DNA from: Takakia lepidozioides
Lineage: Eukaryota > Streptophyta > Takakiopsida > Takakiales > Takakiaceae
Direction: 5' to 3'
DNA: 64,000 bases
NCBI GenBank assembly: GCA_030704615.1
Contig: CM060731.1
Span: 3,780,001 to 3,844,000 of the forward strand
The notes beneath the pieces are model-generated. The model had not been told where the DNA came from. It made no database searches and saw only the letters and a list, made by a program, of their open reading frames with translations. The translations under genes and the position numbers were made by a program. Of this stretch, positions 11,801-26,800 are shown piece by piece; within the stretch, counting starts at the first letter, position 1, and each line of letters starts with the position of its first letter.

Positions 11801-14800
11801 ATGTGAATGTGATTGTCAGTGGATGGAAAATTGAGTGGAACTCAGATGTTTGGATGATCTTAGTCTGACTGTGTTCATTGGTAGGTTGCTGTGCTGCTCA
11901 AGGAGTGCTCAGATGTTCAGCAGCGGTTTGGAGTGGGAGATCAGAATGGAGAGACTAGTGCTGAGTTTGTGACTGCCATCACTGAAACTACTGCGGCAGA
12001 TGTAATCATATCAGATAGGCTTGTAAGAAGCCTTTACCTGAGACTTGTGCATTTGTTGGAGATGGTGCTATTTTGATTAGCATGTAATGGTGCATATGTT
12101 GCTAAGCTGATGATCAAAAGTGTCAAAGGGTTGATTAGACTGCCAGGAGCACAAAGAATGATGTGTTTGTATGGGAGCAGCTTACATTCAGGGATATTCG
12201 AGGAATGGTGGAGCACAATAGTCAATTGCGTGCATTGGTTCGGTCCCTTGCCCAGCAGAATGAGCAGAAAGAGCTTGAACTGAAGGTTGGCAGCTGTTTT
12301 GTTCTTTGTTTGTGGATTGATTGGTATTTAGTAAGATGTGCACCGGCAGGTAGCTTACCTTGTGTGTGTAGTTTTGTCATGGTATCTTAAATCTGCATCT
12401 CGCCTTTGTGACACCTATTGCTGAACATGTATATAACACTACCGATACTGATCACTCTATGGTCCCAAATTTACAGGAAGGCTTTGAAGCAGAGCTGAAA
12501 AAGCGCCTTGATGAGATAGGCCGCAAAGTTGTAGATACTGTGAAGCGGAGTGAAGAGCAGTCGGATATTATCGACAGGCTTCAAGGAACTGTAAGTTCCT
12601 TTTTTGCATCTTAGCTAAGGGGCATGTATGAATCTGAGAGTAAGGCACAAATAGTGAGGACAGTGCAAGAAGCTGGAGCTGGGTTGTAAAGCGGTACAAA
12701 TGCTTTTCTTTGGCTGTGGTCTTGTCTATTCTTTCTTGGTTTTTCCGTTTTGTCCCATAAGCTCTTTGAGCTTTCTGCGGATGTTACAAAGTACCATTTC
12801 ATTTCATATGGCCTACTGTGAGTCTTATATATCTGCGTGGAATAATGAGGCAAGTTGCAAGATGGAGCCGTTCTAATATTGCTCAACAACCAATTCAAAT
12901 ACACAGACTGACAGAAGGGTTCTATAGCAATTGGAAGTTTAGGGTCAGGTAGCATGCATAAGAGTTCTTTTGAAGCAAACTATTGAAGTCAGCAAGTACC
13001 ACTTTCTATTGTTGATGAAGAGTCTCTTGTAGATCAAGTGAGGCAAACAACTTACAAAATGATGTTTATGGTTAACATGACCCATTTGTGGGACTATTAG
13101 GTGGGCATGTATAGAAGATTGTATGAAGAAGAGGTGAAAGCACGTCGTGTCTTTGAACTCACTCCTGGAGTTCCAACTTTGGCTACTGGTACCGGTCACT
13201 CTACAGACCTGTTGAGCGCTATTATGTCGAGTTTCTATATGTGTTGGGCCTTCCCTGCCGCTCTGGACATACTGTTGTCGGTACTGTATGATCTCAATGT
13301 TAGTCTTGTGCATTATGACGTTTCTAGGTGAGTGTAGAACTGGATTCGTACAGGATTTTGAGCAAAGTTTGCTTTCCATCAAGGTTTCACAAGCTTAGTG
13401 GAACATGGAGATATCTTAAGCTACCAAAGCTAGCAAAGTCTTCATCTATCCCAGAGTAACATACATTGCCTGGTAGTGCAGAGAGCAGTGGCCATGATCT
13501 AAGGACACTCCTTGAGAGCTCCCAGGTACGACTACTGATGTGCCAAGAATATTGCTTGAAAACTTCTGTGTTTTATGTGTTAGTTTGTTGCTGCTACTAT
13601 TTGAATGTATGTCCGTTTCAAATTTTCTGATCCTGTACTCTCAAATGCAGGAAGAGGTTGGTAGAGTGCGTGCAGAAGCAACAGCTCGCATCAAGTCTTT
13701 GGAAGAGGATCTGGAGAAGGCCAGGTTTGCCCTTCACATTGATTTTTTTTGTCTCTCATTGTAACTGCAAAATAGGATAAGATATGCAATGTATGGACAG
13801 ATCTGTGCTTTTGTTGTATGTGCCATCCAGGTCCTACATTACATTGTGTCATCCTTTTGCAGTCTCTGTGTTGAAGCATATTTCAGTTTTCCTTAAGATA
13901 AAATAAGCCAAATAGATGTCGTTGAAGATCAAGGCCTAATGGGTGTGGCACCTCTCCAAGTGCTGGGTTGATAGTTGATACACTGCAAGGATGTTTCTTT
14001 TTCTTTGGACAAGCAGGCAGGAGATCACAAATGCTCGAGTTGAGCGTGCTCGAGCTGATGGGGAGGCATCATATGCCAGAGAGCAAATGGCATCTCTGAT
14101 GAGAGATACCGAAAATCAGGTGTGTGTTGAGGTTCAATTCTTGTTTTCTTCCCTCATCAATTGGATTTGGCATCTCAATCAAAATTAGGCTTTCTTCCAG
14201 CCATTATTACTGTGTCTTTGAGATACGGCAATTCGTGCAGCTGAAGGTTTATTTGCAAGCCACTTTTCCTTTAGTAATCTAAATAGGTCTTTTGTAATTA
14301 AAGTGTTTAGGTTCTTGTCTTCTGGTGGTGGTCAAGCAGGAAGACCTGTCTCTTCTGGGTTTGGCCATCAGTAGAGAGATGAATGAATAAGAAGAGACAA
14401 CAGAATCTTTCAACGTAGCCGGCCAATTGCTCATCCACCATGCTGCTGCTTGTAGTGAGCTGTTGAGTAGACCTCTCTGGTCATGTCCATCACTCATGCA
14501 TAATGTTCTTGGGTGATTACCAGTGTTCAAATGCCATCCTAGATGCTTGGAATGAAGGGCTTTCTTTCGAGTAATGGTCTTTGCTTGTTGCTTGTTGAGT
14601 TTTTTTTCTCTCCAATGTAACCTTCATCATTCTAGATTCTTTTACTGGAGTGATGTGATGCAGCGGAAGGAGATGGAGACAGTGCTGGCAAGAAACATGG
14701 AGTTTTCTCAAACTATTACTGACTACCAGCGGAGGCTCCGTGAGGATTCACAGAATATGCAGGCGTCAGAGGAGGCTTCTCGCCGTCTTTCTATTGAGGT

Positions 14801-17800
14801 GCTTTGATGCTACTTCTCCTTCATTGTAAAGCTACATGGTATCGATTATCACTTTTGTGAAGGGTGTACATAAGGCACAGTTCCTGTATCAAATATGGGG
14901 GTATGGGCCAGGGTCAGTGGTCATTGGAGGTAGCTTCCTAGCATGAACTGTGGATTAGATCATGATGACGTCTGAATCCAAGTATGGACATTACTCATGG
15001 AGAGCGGCTGATTCAGGTGTCAGTTGCAGAAAGGGAGAAAGAGTTACTGGCCACTGCAGAAAAGAGGGCTTCTCAAGAAGTGGCAACACTGTCAGACCGT
15101 GTACATCGCCTGCAGGTCTGCGTGTTTTCAGCTGTATATCAACATAAATAATTGTGCTTGGTACATGCAGGTGTCTCTTTCACGATGTTCGTGTGAACTT
15201 CTAGAAGATATGTCTGTAGGATGGGAATGGCATTGCTGATGTGTTCTAAAAGTTCCTTTGGTCTTGTACTGTTTTCAAGTGTCCTGACATGTGTCCTCAT
15301 AGGCAGACAAAAAAAGAGTGGTCAGGGTCTGACGCCCGAGTGGTCTTTGGCAGGCTACATTGGATACCATACACAGTGTGGAAGATGCTCGCGAGGTATT
15401 ATCACCTGCCTGGTCCCCAAATGATATGTGCGTGTCTGTAGGCTGAAGACTGGACTTGAATTGTGAGTTGCGTCAGGAGTAAATAACTGTGGCTTGTACA
15501 TGTGCGTTACCTTAGTTCTAGACATGTCCAAATGCAGTTCATGACTTTGGTTGCTGCTATGTCCTGTAGAATGTCAGGGCTGCAGAGAAGAAGAAGCTGG
15601 AGGAGGAGCTCAATCATATGCAGGTCAGATGTTCAAGGCATGATATTTTCAAGGTTATAGTGTAATGCCTCATAGTCAACCCACAACCCATGTGCAAGCT
15701 ACCAATATGTAAAGTCGATCTACTTACTGGTTTCCAGAACATACCAGGGCATCTTCTTCCTTGATTGAACCACAGACCTTCAAAATCGAATGTTGAGAGT
15801 AGCTCCTTCAAGTGTTGCAGTTGAAGTTATCTAGATGCTCTAAGGAATATTATACTTCACGGGGGATTTTATGGCTTTTGAGTCTGTCTGTGGACACTTT
15901 GTTGACCACCAGAAAGAGTGGGCTGAGGCGAAACATGACCTTGAGGTTGAACGTGCACATGGCCGAAATCTCTCCGCTCAACGAGACAAAGCTGTGAGCC
16001 AGGCCTTGGAACGGGTGGACGCCTTGACTAAGGAGCTTGCCAATGCACTGAAAGCTGTCTCCACAGCAGAGACCCGGGCTCAGGTTGCTGAGGTAAAATG
16101 ATTGCTAAAATTAGGATGGGAATATTGTGCCTTGGCAAAAATGGGAAAAAATGATGTTCTGGTTCACTGTGCTAACTGGCTTTTGGTATGGCAAACATCT
16201 TCAGTGATGTTCCATAATACAAGGGATTCCTCATTAGAATTCTTGATGAAGTGGGAGTTTTTACAAAAACTCTCGGGCTTTCAGATTGGAGGATGGGATC
16301 TGTCCAGAGTTTGATGTGGGTCAGTAACGTCAATATAGCAGTCTTTGGTTGCTAAGGGTTGATTTGGGCAGGCCCGGTGCATTGAGCTCGAATCAAGCCT
16401 GAAGAAAGCAGACGAAAAAGTAAGCTCCTAGTCCCTCCTGCCCCTTGGTACTTTTGAGGTCATGCTGCTTCGACTTGTGGTAGATTGAACAAATCTAATG
16501 TGTCTAGTTGAGAAGCTCCATTGGCGACTGTGTTTCAGATAATGGTGGCGTTGGGAGGCGGTAAAAAGGTGGTTACCGATGATAGTGCTCCTCCCGACAT
16601 AGATGGAGAGGTATTTCTCACTAAGTTGCTTTGTTGACTTTATTTCAGATGAGATTTAATGTTGTTACTTGTTGGGAAGATAGACCTTCCTTACAAATTT
16701 AAGAAGTGATGTCGGGTTTTTTTTTCCACATCAAACAAATGGTATGTCTGTCAATTTGGTTTAGGTTTTCTGAATAAGAAACCGCGGAGCACAAATAGTG
16801 GAGGTCGACCTTGCATCGTGCTACACAGCAATCTTGTTAGGGCTTTATTCTCAGCAGCTGCCTTATGTACTGGCGGCTTCGACAAAAGGATCCCTTTGGG
16901 GATACATTCGTCTTGAATTCGTCAAACTGGGGTTTGAAAAATCATATGACAAGATACTGAGAGTAAGCAAAAATTGGTTTCGGGTCATCCGATGTTTGCT
17001 TATAGAGGCCTTCGGACCACGCTGCGCCCTCATAATCAGTTTCATGAGGAATGCTACCTAAGGGCACTTCTTATCCGATTGTCTCGCTAAGTTATGGGAC
17101 AGCATTATTACTGGTTTTCTTGCTCTTTTTATCATTTCTTCTTCGCTGTGACTTTTCTTGATGTTTTGTTGTGGTGCTTTTGTCTTGGGTGTGAACTATT
17201 TCATCTTATCTTATGTGAGCTCTCAAATGTGAGGTTGGAATTTACTAGGTTCTCATATTGATATAGCTCACGTGTTTCTGAATCCACATATGGTCTTTCA
17301 TTTGTGTATCCACTGACTCTAGACAACTTTTCTCCCTGAGGTATAAGATGTTCTCGAGTCCTGGCAAGCATGGGAAGGCAGGTGACACTACTTCCATGAT
17401 TCTGATACAGAATAAGGTGCTAATAGTCTATGGGGAATCTCTTTTTGCCTTCAGATCATGTTGCACCTGCAAGAAGCAAGGGAGGAACTTGAACGAATAA
17501 AAGAGGACTTAGCTGCTTCAAAGGTCCACACTGATCAAGTAAAGTCTCATTGAGCCACTTGACTGATTCTGCCTTGATTCTTCTCCAGAAAGTTACTTGC
17601 TCTCCTTCTTTGTCTTCTTGTGGGATCTTACCAAGTTACTTTGACGTCAGTACTAATCTTTACGTACTAACTTCACTGATTACAGCAGTTTACGAGAGTC
17701 ATGAGAATTTCGGCCTCTCAGTAAGCAAAAGTCTGAAAGCCACAGACCTGGCTCTGCAAAGCATAAGTATCATCTTCAAACAAATCCTGTTTGAGTGTGT

Positions 17801-20800
17801 TTTCATTGTGCTTTCGGTTAGTACTGAAGGAGTGAGTTGGTTGTCGTACAGTACAAAAAGATTGCTGAGGCTAATGAAGAAGCATTGAAGCAAATGGAGG
17901 CTGCACACCTCAGCTACAGGAGTGAGGTACTCTAATCCTTTTTGCGTTGCATGCTCATTTAGGGTTGAGGGACACTGAACATGCATCACTTTTTGAAGCA
18001 AAGAGAAAAACTTTGAGAAAAATGAAGACCTCTGTGCTCTTTGCAAAGCTGTGCATTGGGAGGGAAGAGTGAAAACTAAACTATGTCCCAAAAGTTCACT
18101 GTTGTGCCTTTATTCTAATGAAAACATGCTCGGCTCTCTCAGTCTGAACGCAACAAGGAAGCCATGGGGTCAGAGATGAGAGAGCTGCGGAAGCGGATTA
18201 ACAAGTTGGAGATGGAGGTATCAGAAAAGGACAAGGCAGCAGGTGGAGCTGCAGAGGAGAAAGAGAAGGCTCTCAGTAGTGCCTACAGAGAGATTGCTTC
18301 ACTAAAGGATTCAAGTGCAATGAAACAGTAAGCAAATCACAACTCTTTTGCTACAGACATTGACACCGTCCACTATTGAACTCAAAGCAGTTTTTAGTTG
18401 TTCTTTCAGGGCGTTACTAGATTTGCCCACCTGGAGTGGTTAGGTGCCATTGAGTTGTTCCTTCTTAAGTTCTTCAATGCATCCTGCAGTCTTTGGATGA
18501 CCAACGTTCGAGCCTAGCTTCCTTTGTGCTTGGAGATATGTCAAAAACCTAACAGCACAGTTTTCACTACTTGGCCAAGCAGTGTGACAGTATGGGTGAT
18601 ATGTGCAGCGTCCTGAGCCCCAAAATGCTACTGAAATCTCCTTACATTTCCAGTGTAGCCCCTCTTGAATTGTCGTTTATAGAGGATGATGTACAATTTG
18701 CTCTTTCCAGAGCGGCTTTGGATGAGGCAGAAGAAAGGATCAGCACATTCAAGCAGGAATTGGAAAAGGTGCATCATCAATGGCGTGAGGCGCAGAGCAA
18801 TTATGAGAGACAGGTTAGCCACGTGTTGCAGATTTACATTTACTAAACATTTTGGGAGAAGTTTGGGTTATCTGGTGAAACCCATGATGTCTCATGCTGC
18901 AGGCCCAAAAGCAGTGGCTTTTGAAGTACCCCGAGTCTCTCAGACCCTTTGTTACACTGGGTCCAAGAATATTTGTTGGAGGTCTACCAGTGCCTGGTGA
19001 TCAATTCCAAAATGCAGGCAGAATCATGTTCCCCACCTCACTGTCTGCATCAATTTTTGATAGGAATTCCTATCTTTTTCTAACAGATTTGAAGCCTCCT
19101 ACTCGCAGAAATCAGCTTACTCATTGTTGCCGTGCACTGCTCTTGACCAGTGACCTATATTAAAACCTATGTTAAACTGGGAACTATCCTCACTGTACAG
19201 GCTGATTGGCAGTTATTGGTGCCTGCGGGTCTGCTAAGGGGTTGTGGTGGTTATTTGAGGTTTCTTTCTAATATTCCTCAAAACCCTTAGACATTGGGGA
19301 TTGTCACATCTTAGTTCCTTGGGGCTGCTGACATATACTCCTTGAGTCTCAAATTCTTTTGGAAAGCAACCTGAAAATCACTAGCTCTGGATTGGATTAT
19401 TGTTTTATCCTAGGCAAAGAATTGGGAGAGTGCAATATTTGGAGAGTACTTGTTGCTTATTTTGGCAAGACAACTTGGTGGTTGTTCAGGTTCTCTTGCA
19501 AGCAGATACCATCAGGGAGCTTACTTCAACATCCAAGAAGCTCTCCAACTTGGAGCACATAGAGGGTCTGTTGTGTGAAAGGACTGAAAAAGCAGAGGCA
19601 GAGTTGGTATGAAGTCTATCCTTCTGTTGAGTTTATCGGGGTCATGCATTTTCCTTACTAACCATTTGACACTATATGCAATTGAGTTGCTCGTAGAAGC
19701 TGTTTTTCATTTGAAGCCTTGGTTACAGTTGTAGGGTTAGGTAGGATCTGAGTCAGAAACATGCATGCAGCACGCTTTTATCCAGTCAACCAGGTCAGTT
19801 TCTTATTCTTCTTAAGCTAAAGGCTGCAACTGCATCTGGGCTGGAGTTTAACAGCAGCTCACTCAACAGTTTCCTCCCTACAACCTTTACATTCAATATG
19901 AGGAGATAACCTCAATGATTAATCAGTTTGCTTTATCTTAGGGAGCTCAATTGGACCCTCTTTCATATTGCTAGAAGTCAGTGAACCGCTTGGAATATAC
20001 AGGAATCTTCACAGGTGGCATGGGCAATGGAGAAGTCATCACTGGAGTCAGCAAAGACTGATGCAGAGAAGAAAGTGAAGGAGCTTGATGAGCAGGTAGA
20101 TTCTTATGGTCATGGGGACAACTTCATTTGTACTGGGTGGGAAATAGAGAAGCAGGAAGGAGGAATGTGTGATGAGCACACAATGGAATAGCCTTGCCAA
20201 GCAGCAAAGGGAGATATAAGAGGCAGAAATTAGCTCCAGGTTTAGGAAGACAAGTGTCAAAGAATTGTGATTAGTCCTATGATACTGTGAAACTTTGGAT
20301 AATATCATCATTTTGGGAAGCAATTCTGGCAGTCTATTTGTGTGCCAGACAGAGCTTGAAATTTCTTCCCAGTGAGCCTTTCAGATCTCTTTAGGCTACA
20401 GTAGATATTTTTTGATGATAAATATCTGAGTTATTGCACTCCTTATCTGGTTGTTAAGATGGTAAGACTGTTCTGTGTTGCAGTCTCCATTTGTTAATGC
20501 TATCAAAATATAAGCGGTGATTTGCTTGACTTTTGTAACAGAATCAAGTGTTGTTAGATCGGTTGGAGGGGATGCACATTGTGGCAGCAGAGACTGCCCG
20601 CAAAGCAGCAGGAAATGTTTCTGACTCAGTGCAGGGTCCCGAGGTGCAAGGGGACACTGACTTGCAACATGTCATTCGCTATCTTCGTCGATCCAAAGAG
20701 ACTGTAGGTGTTGAAGCTACATGGAGCATTTGTTTTTGTTGTTTGTTTGCAAAGAGAGCTCACATCTGATCACTGCCGCGTTCAAGGTGTCTGGGTACAG

Positions 20801-23800
20801 TTGTTGCAATCCACCGCCGTTTGCTTTGTTTCTACAGATGTGAATACATGTGTTTTTGTCTCACTGGTTGTGCTAGACAAGGGAGTCTTACGCAGATCGC
20901 ACAATTTTGCAGGCTGATACAGAGCTCTCGCTTATGAAGCAAGAACGACTTCGCCTGCAAAAACAGGTAATTATTGTCTCAATCTTCAGTTGAGGCCAGA
21001 AAATTTAAATCAGCACGAGTATCTGGAAGAAATAAATCTTTCCAAAAGTAACGGTCAATCCAATCACGAACACATGTGCAGGTAGATGCTGCATATCGTG
21101 CTGCAGAAGAGGCGCAGGCAAGTTTACGGCGGGAGCACAAGGATGTACAAGCAAGCATTTACAGTGACGAAGAATTCCGTGCTCTCCAGGCTCAGGTATG
21201 TCTAGATGTTCACAGCATGAGTCCTCTTTCATTGTGTGGGGTCACCTTTAGTTCATAGTCGGATATGCAGGTTCTTTGCTTGGCCACTGCTTAATTGTGT
21301 GTATGTACTAGATGGGGCTCAGGTAGGCTCACTTAGCAATGGAACTGGCTTACTGCTCACCAGTATTCGAAGTACAAGTGCCTGTTAAAGACTGAATGTG
21401 CCTTTAGATACTGGGATAGGCCCTGCAAGAATTTTTGTTGACGAGCTATCTGATGCCATGGATTGGTTGTGTGGGAATTTTGCATGATGTTAACAGATCC
21501 GAGAGTTGAACCTGTTGCGTGAAAGCAATGCAGAGCTCCGAGCAGAGAACCGTAAAAATTTTGAGGATTGCAGGGTGAGATAACTAGACACCGCTTTTAC
21601 TCATAGGGATTCCTCTAGTCTGCCAACAAGGTCGGGAAGTTGTGTCATACAAACCAACATCACCCGCTCACATGTGCTTCCAGTGTGGATTTCTTTTCAT
21701 CTCTCTTGGAAGAATTGAAGACCTGATTACCCAGCTGATCGCCCAGCATGTGTTTCCGCTATTGTGTTGCAAGGGTCCACTGTATCTATCTTATCGTGGG
21801 GCCGAACCTGAGGCTGTGCTTGATAAATGGCCATAGAAGTTTGGATGTTGATTTGGTGGGTTGATTCAGGAATGGCGAGAGAAAGCAAGAGAGGCACAGG
21901 CAGAACTTGAACCTCTAGTGAAGCGCTTGAGAGAGAGCGAGGCGGACTTAGAGGCAGGTGGGAGGACACTGGAAGTACAAAAGGCAGAGACTCAACGGTG
22001 GGAGAAGAGGGTGACTCAGGTAGGAACATTATGGGTTCCATTTTTCTGATTGCCAATTGTCGCGAGCTGTCCTGCTTTCACAGTTTGTTCTTCTCTATCT
22101 ATAGTTTGTCTGACTGGTCGAACAGTTGTGTGAGAAACACACAGATACTTGCAAGGGGTCAAGACTCCAAGACTCCCTAGAGTCATTTCATACCGGGGAT
22201 GTCGGCTGATTCTGCTATAAGTTCTAACATTTGCAGCATTTTTATGATCCCCAGCTCCTGAAAAAGTACAAAGCTGTTGATGTTGATGACTATCAGCGGG
22301 TCAGAGCTGAGCTGGCTGAAGTTCAGGTAGTCTTTCGTGACCAAGCACTAGGAAACAATGTGTTGGATCTAGGACAGGTTTTTCTTGTCGATGGGGAAGA
22401 TGTTGTCTTTACAGAAGGATGATTAGTAATGAAGTCTTCGGTTTAGTCATATTTTCACTTGAAACTGTAGAGTTATAAATCAGACGGAGGTTTATCTGTG
22501 GCAATGGCAATTTTTACTATTTGTGGCTAAATTTGGCACTGTGCAGGAGCATGAGAAAGCAACCAAGGCGCAGCTGGATGCCGCGAGGAAAGAAATTGAG
22601 GAAACAAAAGAGAAGGCAGAAAAATTGGAAGAAGCGAGGGAGATCACCGGTTCTCGTTTGGGTGAGGTTGAGGAACGTGAGAGAGAGCTGGATCAGAAAC
22701 TGCAGGAAACCTTGCAATCAGAGGTATCCATCTATGTTGATGATTTTCATTGTCACGGGTTTGTGGTCTGCAAATTAGCTTGATCTGTCTGACAGGAGCT
22801 TTGTTATGCTTCTACAAACACGAATGGTATCCTCTTTTCCTTTTACAATGAGGTAGCTATGGTGGTAATGTCTCAATCATGGAAGCATTCCGAACAATGT
22901 AGTATTAACGGTTTACTCTTGAACATGGTGGTTGGGATGTTAAATCTGTTAAGCTGGATCTGTTGTCAAATTTTTGACATTCTTTGCTTTTACAATGGAC
23001 AGGCGGCTGGCAAAGCTGAAATTGAGCGCTTCAAGAGACATTCAATATTTTTAAAGGTAGCAACTGCCATTCATTGGTGGGTGTATGGAGGAACTAAATG
23101 TAGCAGTGTTATATGTTGAAGAGCCAGGCTGATCTGTGAGTTAGCAAAACTCCCTGAGTCTTGCTAGATTGTGAGGCTCTCTGAGTCTATTGGAATTCCC
23201 CGAGTTCACCAGCTGGTGTTTCTGGTTGCATGCCACTCAAGTTTGCTGATGGCACCCAACAAGTCTGCAATTCTTCATACCTTATCAGCACTGACGATGC
23301 TGTTATATTATGGCTGTCTCATGTATGCATTTAGAGGAGAGATTATACGATCAAAGTTGAGGAGCAATTTTGCAAGTTGGCAGAGTTCGAACCCTAGGAT
23401 AGCAGTTTCATTGTGGAAGGTCATCTGGTACATTTTAGAGTGGATCACTGAGCTGTCTGTTTGCAAACCTGCAGCGGAAATTGGACGTTTTGACGAAGGA
23501 AAAGGAGGACACAAGCAAGGAGGTGGAAGGTCTTACAAAGCAGATCGAGGAGCTCAAAGCCAATGCAGGTCCGTTGTCTGCACTCTTTGATAAACCTGTA
23601 CCATTGTCCCACCCCTGTATAGTGGATGGCTATAATGGATTGGGGTGAAGGTATTGGGTCTGTCATATTCTGTAGTTAGTGCAAAATGTGACACTGCGCA
23701 TCTGTTTTCAGGCAATAGGGCTGCAGGAGATACATCTGTGGCTGCCCAACAGGAAGCTCTCATTCGCCAGGAGGCTACTGCCCGACACGAAGCTCAAAAA

Positions 23801-26800
23801 GAAACTGATACCCAGTTGAAAGAGAAGGAGAGCAGAATTCAGGTAATGTTGTACCAAAGAACAATATCCATGTGATATTCATTTGGCAATTTACTATATG
23901 GTGTTGAGGTCTACTTACTTCTTTCTCTTAATTTAGTCTGTATGATGAACATGGTCTTTTCTTGCTTGTAGTGATACTAATGAGTTTTATGTTCATACTG
24001 GGGTTGATAGACCTTGGAAAAATGTCTCGAAAAAGAAAGAGAGGAAGTGCGGAAGGAAAGAGCAAGAAGGCTGAAGGATAAGAAGACATTCTATGATGTA
24101 GCTCAAAAAGCATCTCAGGTGCTGATTCCTCCCTCAGTGTGAAAATCTTGTTTGTGTATGTTCTGAGGTTATAGAAAGCCATTCTATCCAAATCAAGCTC
24201 AAAGTCTTTTGGGCTAGATCTGAACTTTGACATAACTCATAGACAAGAGTAACCAAGTCGGTCTGGACAAGCTGTTTAAGTTGAGAAGGTATGGAGCAAG
24301 TATACTTCATATGCGTTAGGAAAGGTTCAGGCTTCATGGCCTTCACATTTGTTTTAATTCACAGGAAAAGAAAAGGCTTTTGGACGAAATGAGCAATGTC
24401 CGGCGTGAGAAGGAGCAGTACGAGTTGGTATGTTTGCTCACTTGTCCATTTCAGTACATTGTTTACTGTCTGTTGTGGTTCCCTCTGTGCAGACCATGGA
24501 GGTACTTATCCTTCAGTTTATGGACAGCTAGGGAAGGTGTCGTACTCTTATTCATGATACAGGATACGCGATCAGATGTGTTACTGTTAGATGTTTACAA
24601 GTACATCATAACTATCAGTTAAGAGTTTTTGGACTTATACCATGGGTGATTTGGTTATATTTCTAACTAGGGCTTCACTTGGATTGCAGGAAGCACATGG
24701 AAGCGGTGCTGGATCTGGCATGGAACCTCCAGTTAAGACAGACGTTGAGGAGCAATATGAGGCTGCTGTCAACCAGATTGAAGAAGTGGCATCGGCTTTG
24801 AACCAGGAATTAACCTCCAACTCTCCTGCTTTGGTCGCTTCAGCTCCTGTTGCCATTACAGATCCCTCCCTTGATGTGCCTGCACTGATAGAAACAGTGC
24901 CTATCACTGGAGAGGCCCCTGTTGGTGTTGGAATCTCAATTAAGACCAGTGACCTGGGCAATGTGACAGCACCCTTGGCGCCTGCATTGTCTAGTGGAAG
25001 CCAAGATAATCCCACTGCTTCTTTTGGAGCTGAAGTGTTCCCTTCAGTGGGTTCTGTTCCAAACAATGCCATTGTTGCTCCATCTTCTCTAGCTGGACCC
25101 CGCCCGCCCACCAGACCTGGGTCAACATCTGTGATTCCTTCACGGCCATCTATTAGAGTACCACCTGCTCCTGGTCCAGCACTGGGGATTCCCCAACCTG
25201 AACTGAAAGGAGAGAAAGAGCTCCAAATCATCCAGCTGCGTGCAAGGATTAAGGAAACAGAGGTGGGCCTATGCTTCTCTAAGGTTTTTCCTGTGAGGTT
25301 GTATTTCTCACTACTTAACCACATGTGGAGTACTTGATCTGCTTGGTCTTCCATTCTTCTCCTTTCTAATGGAATATGTTATTGGCATGCACCATGAAGA
25401 CCTGGATTGTGATTATCTTTTTGTGTATAAGTAACGTAACAAAGAATGATGATCACTCATGGGATATATGTGATATTGTAATAATTTCTTGTACTTTAAT
25501 TAAGCGTTTCATAATACGGTAGTTGTCTCATATTTAAGATCATTCTGTAGTTATGTTTTTCTCATCTAAGATGTGGGCGGGGTTTTGGAGTCAAACCTCT
25601 GTGGAATAGGTAGCTCATCAATTTGGGTCACCAATTCCCAATTCACAATTTTAGAAAATAAACATTATGTGGGGTGCATTTACCACCAGAATCCCCCGAA
25701 AGATGCTGTAGGTGGCTTTTAGTTGGGCTTGCATAAGATGCAACTGATCCAGTCACTTGGGATACAGAAGGCCCAGGCACGCAAGACAACTCGCAAGTTG
25801 ATTCGGCCCCGGATAGACCCTGTGGGCACACAAGAGGCCAATGCTGAGCCTGGGGAGAACAATCCAGAAGCAACTGTTGAAGGAACAGATGCAGACGTTG
25901 AGATTCTTGAGGAATCCAAACCAATTGTGCCTGGTGCGGAGGTCACAGAGAGTACTACGACAAACCCCCTCTTTTTGTCTGCTGTAGCGAATGTTATGGC
26001 CAGTGTGAGTGCTCCTCTGGCTGAGCCTGCGGCTATGACAGCAACTACTAGCAGTTTCATATCCGCACCCCCTACCACAACAGCGCCCGTTGCCCGTAAG
26101 CGTGCAGCCTCTTCATCAGAATCTGGTGTCCTTGATGATGACCACGTGCAACAGGAAATCAAATTACAGGATGCCCCCCCCCAGAAGAAGTCTCGAGCTG
26201 CTGAGGTAAGGCAAATTCATGCCACATGTGCAGCTTGAACCTCAGTCCCAGGCCCAGGAGGCAGTATGGTCTGAAGAGTGAAAATGAAGAGGGGCAAGGG
26301 ATTTAGAAGTAGATGAAATCCATTACATTCACAGGAGGCCTAGACAAGGGTCTATGGGCCTTTGAGGAAGTAAAACTAAAACGGAGAGGGGGAATCCTTT
26401 TTAACCATTAGTTCCCTTAGCTCTTTCCAACTGTCTTCTAAAACATATCAATTTATGTGTGGAGGTTTGCAGGATACAGCTATGGTGGACCCTGACCCAC
26501 TTTCATCAGAAGTAGTGGTGCGCACTGCCGTTCAGGAGGACGCTCTCCTTCAGAACTTGAGACCTTCAGAACTTTCAGTTACTGTCTCTGACATCACTCT
26601 GCTACTTCCACCTGTTTCGGAAACTGAGAGGGAGCGCCCAATGACGGATGTCACTGAGACTCCTGCTCACAAAAGGCCACGTTTTGTAAGACCAGATCTG
26701 GCTCTCTTGACTTCCCAGCTGACTGAAGGGCAAGTAGGGGAAGATGGCAAGATATCAGCCATCCCGACCTCAGATGCCCTGGGAGACCATGAAGACATGC

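Larger units (their letters stand above)
2847..12590 (+). other. NUA: NUA exon map, exons 1-17
   Basis: Exons read from GT-AG borders with phase kept throughout: 2847-3152, 4161-4307, 6328-6426, 6852-6980, 7591-7683, 7861-7926, 8246-8335, 8844-8921, 9310-9431, 9973-10111, 10362-10454, 10845-10893, 11365-11468, 11636-11704, 11885-12022, 12181-12285, 12477-12590. Most introns are phase 0. The exon 9 donor (CCTAT|GTGCGT) and exon 10 acceptor were chosen because they alone keep the frame into SGTALAVALLRDGWS; this border is the least certain. Intron 2 (about 2.0 kb) is enlarged by two LINE fragments. Introns 7 and 9 carry smaller ones. Confidence 0.85.

Noticed and set aside
24635-25354. 239-codon minus-strand ORF
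   Set aside because: Antisense shadow of NUA exon 47. The plus strand has the splice sites and the NUA match; the antisense reading has no family features.
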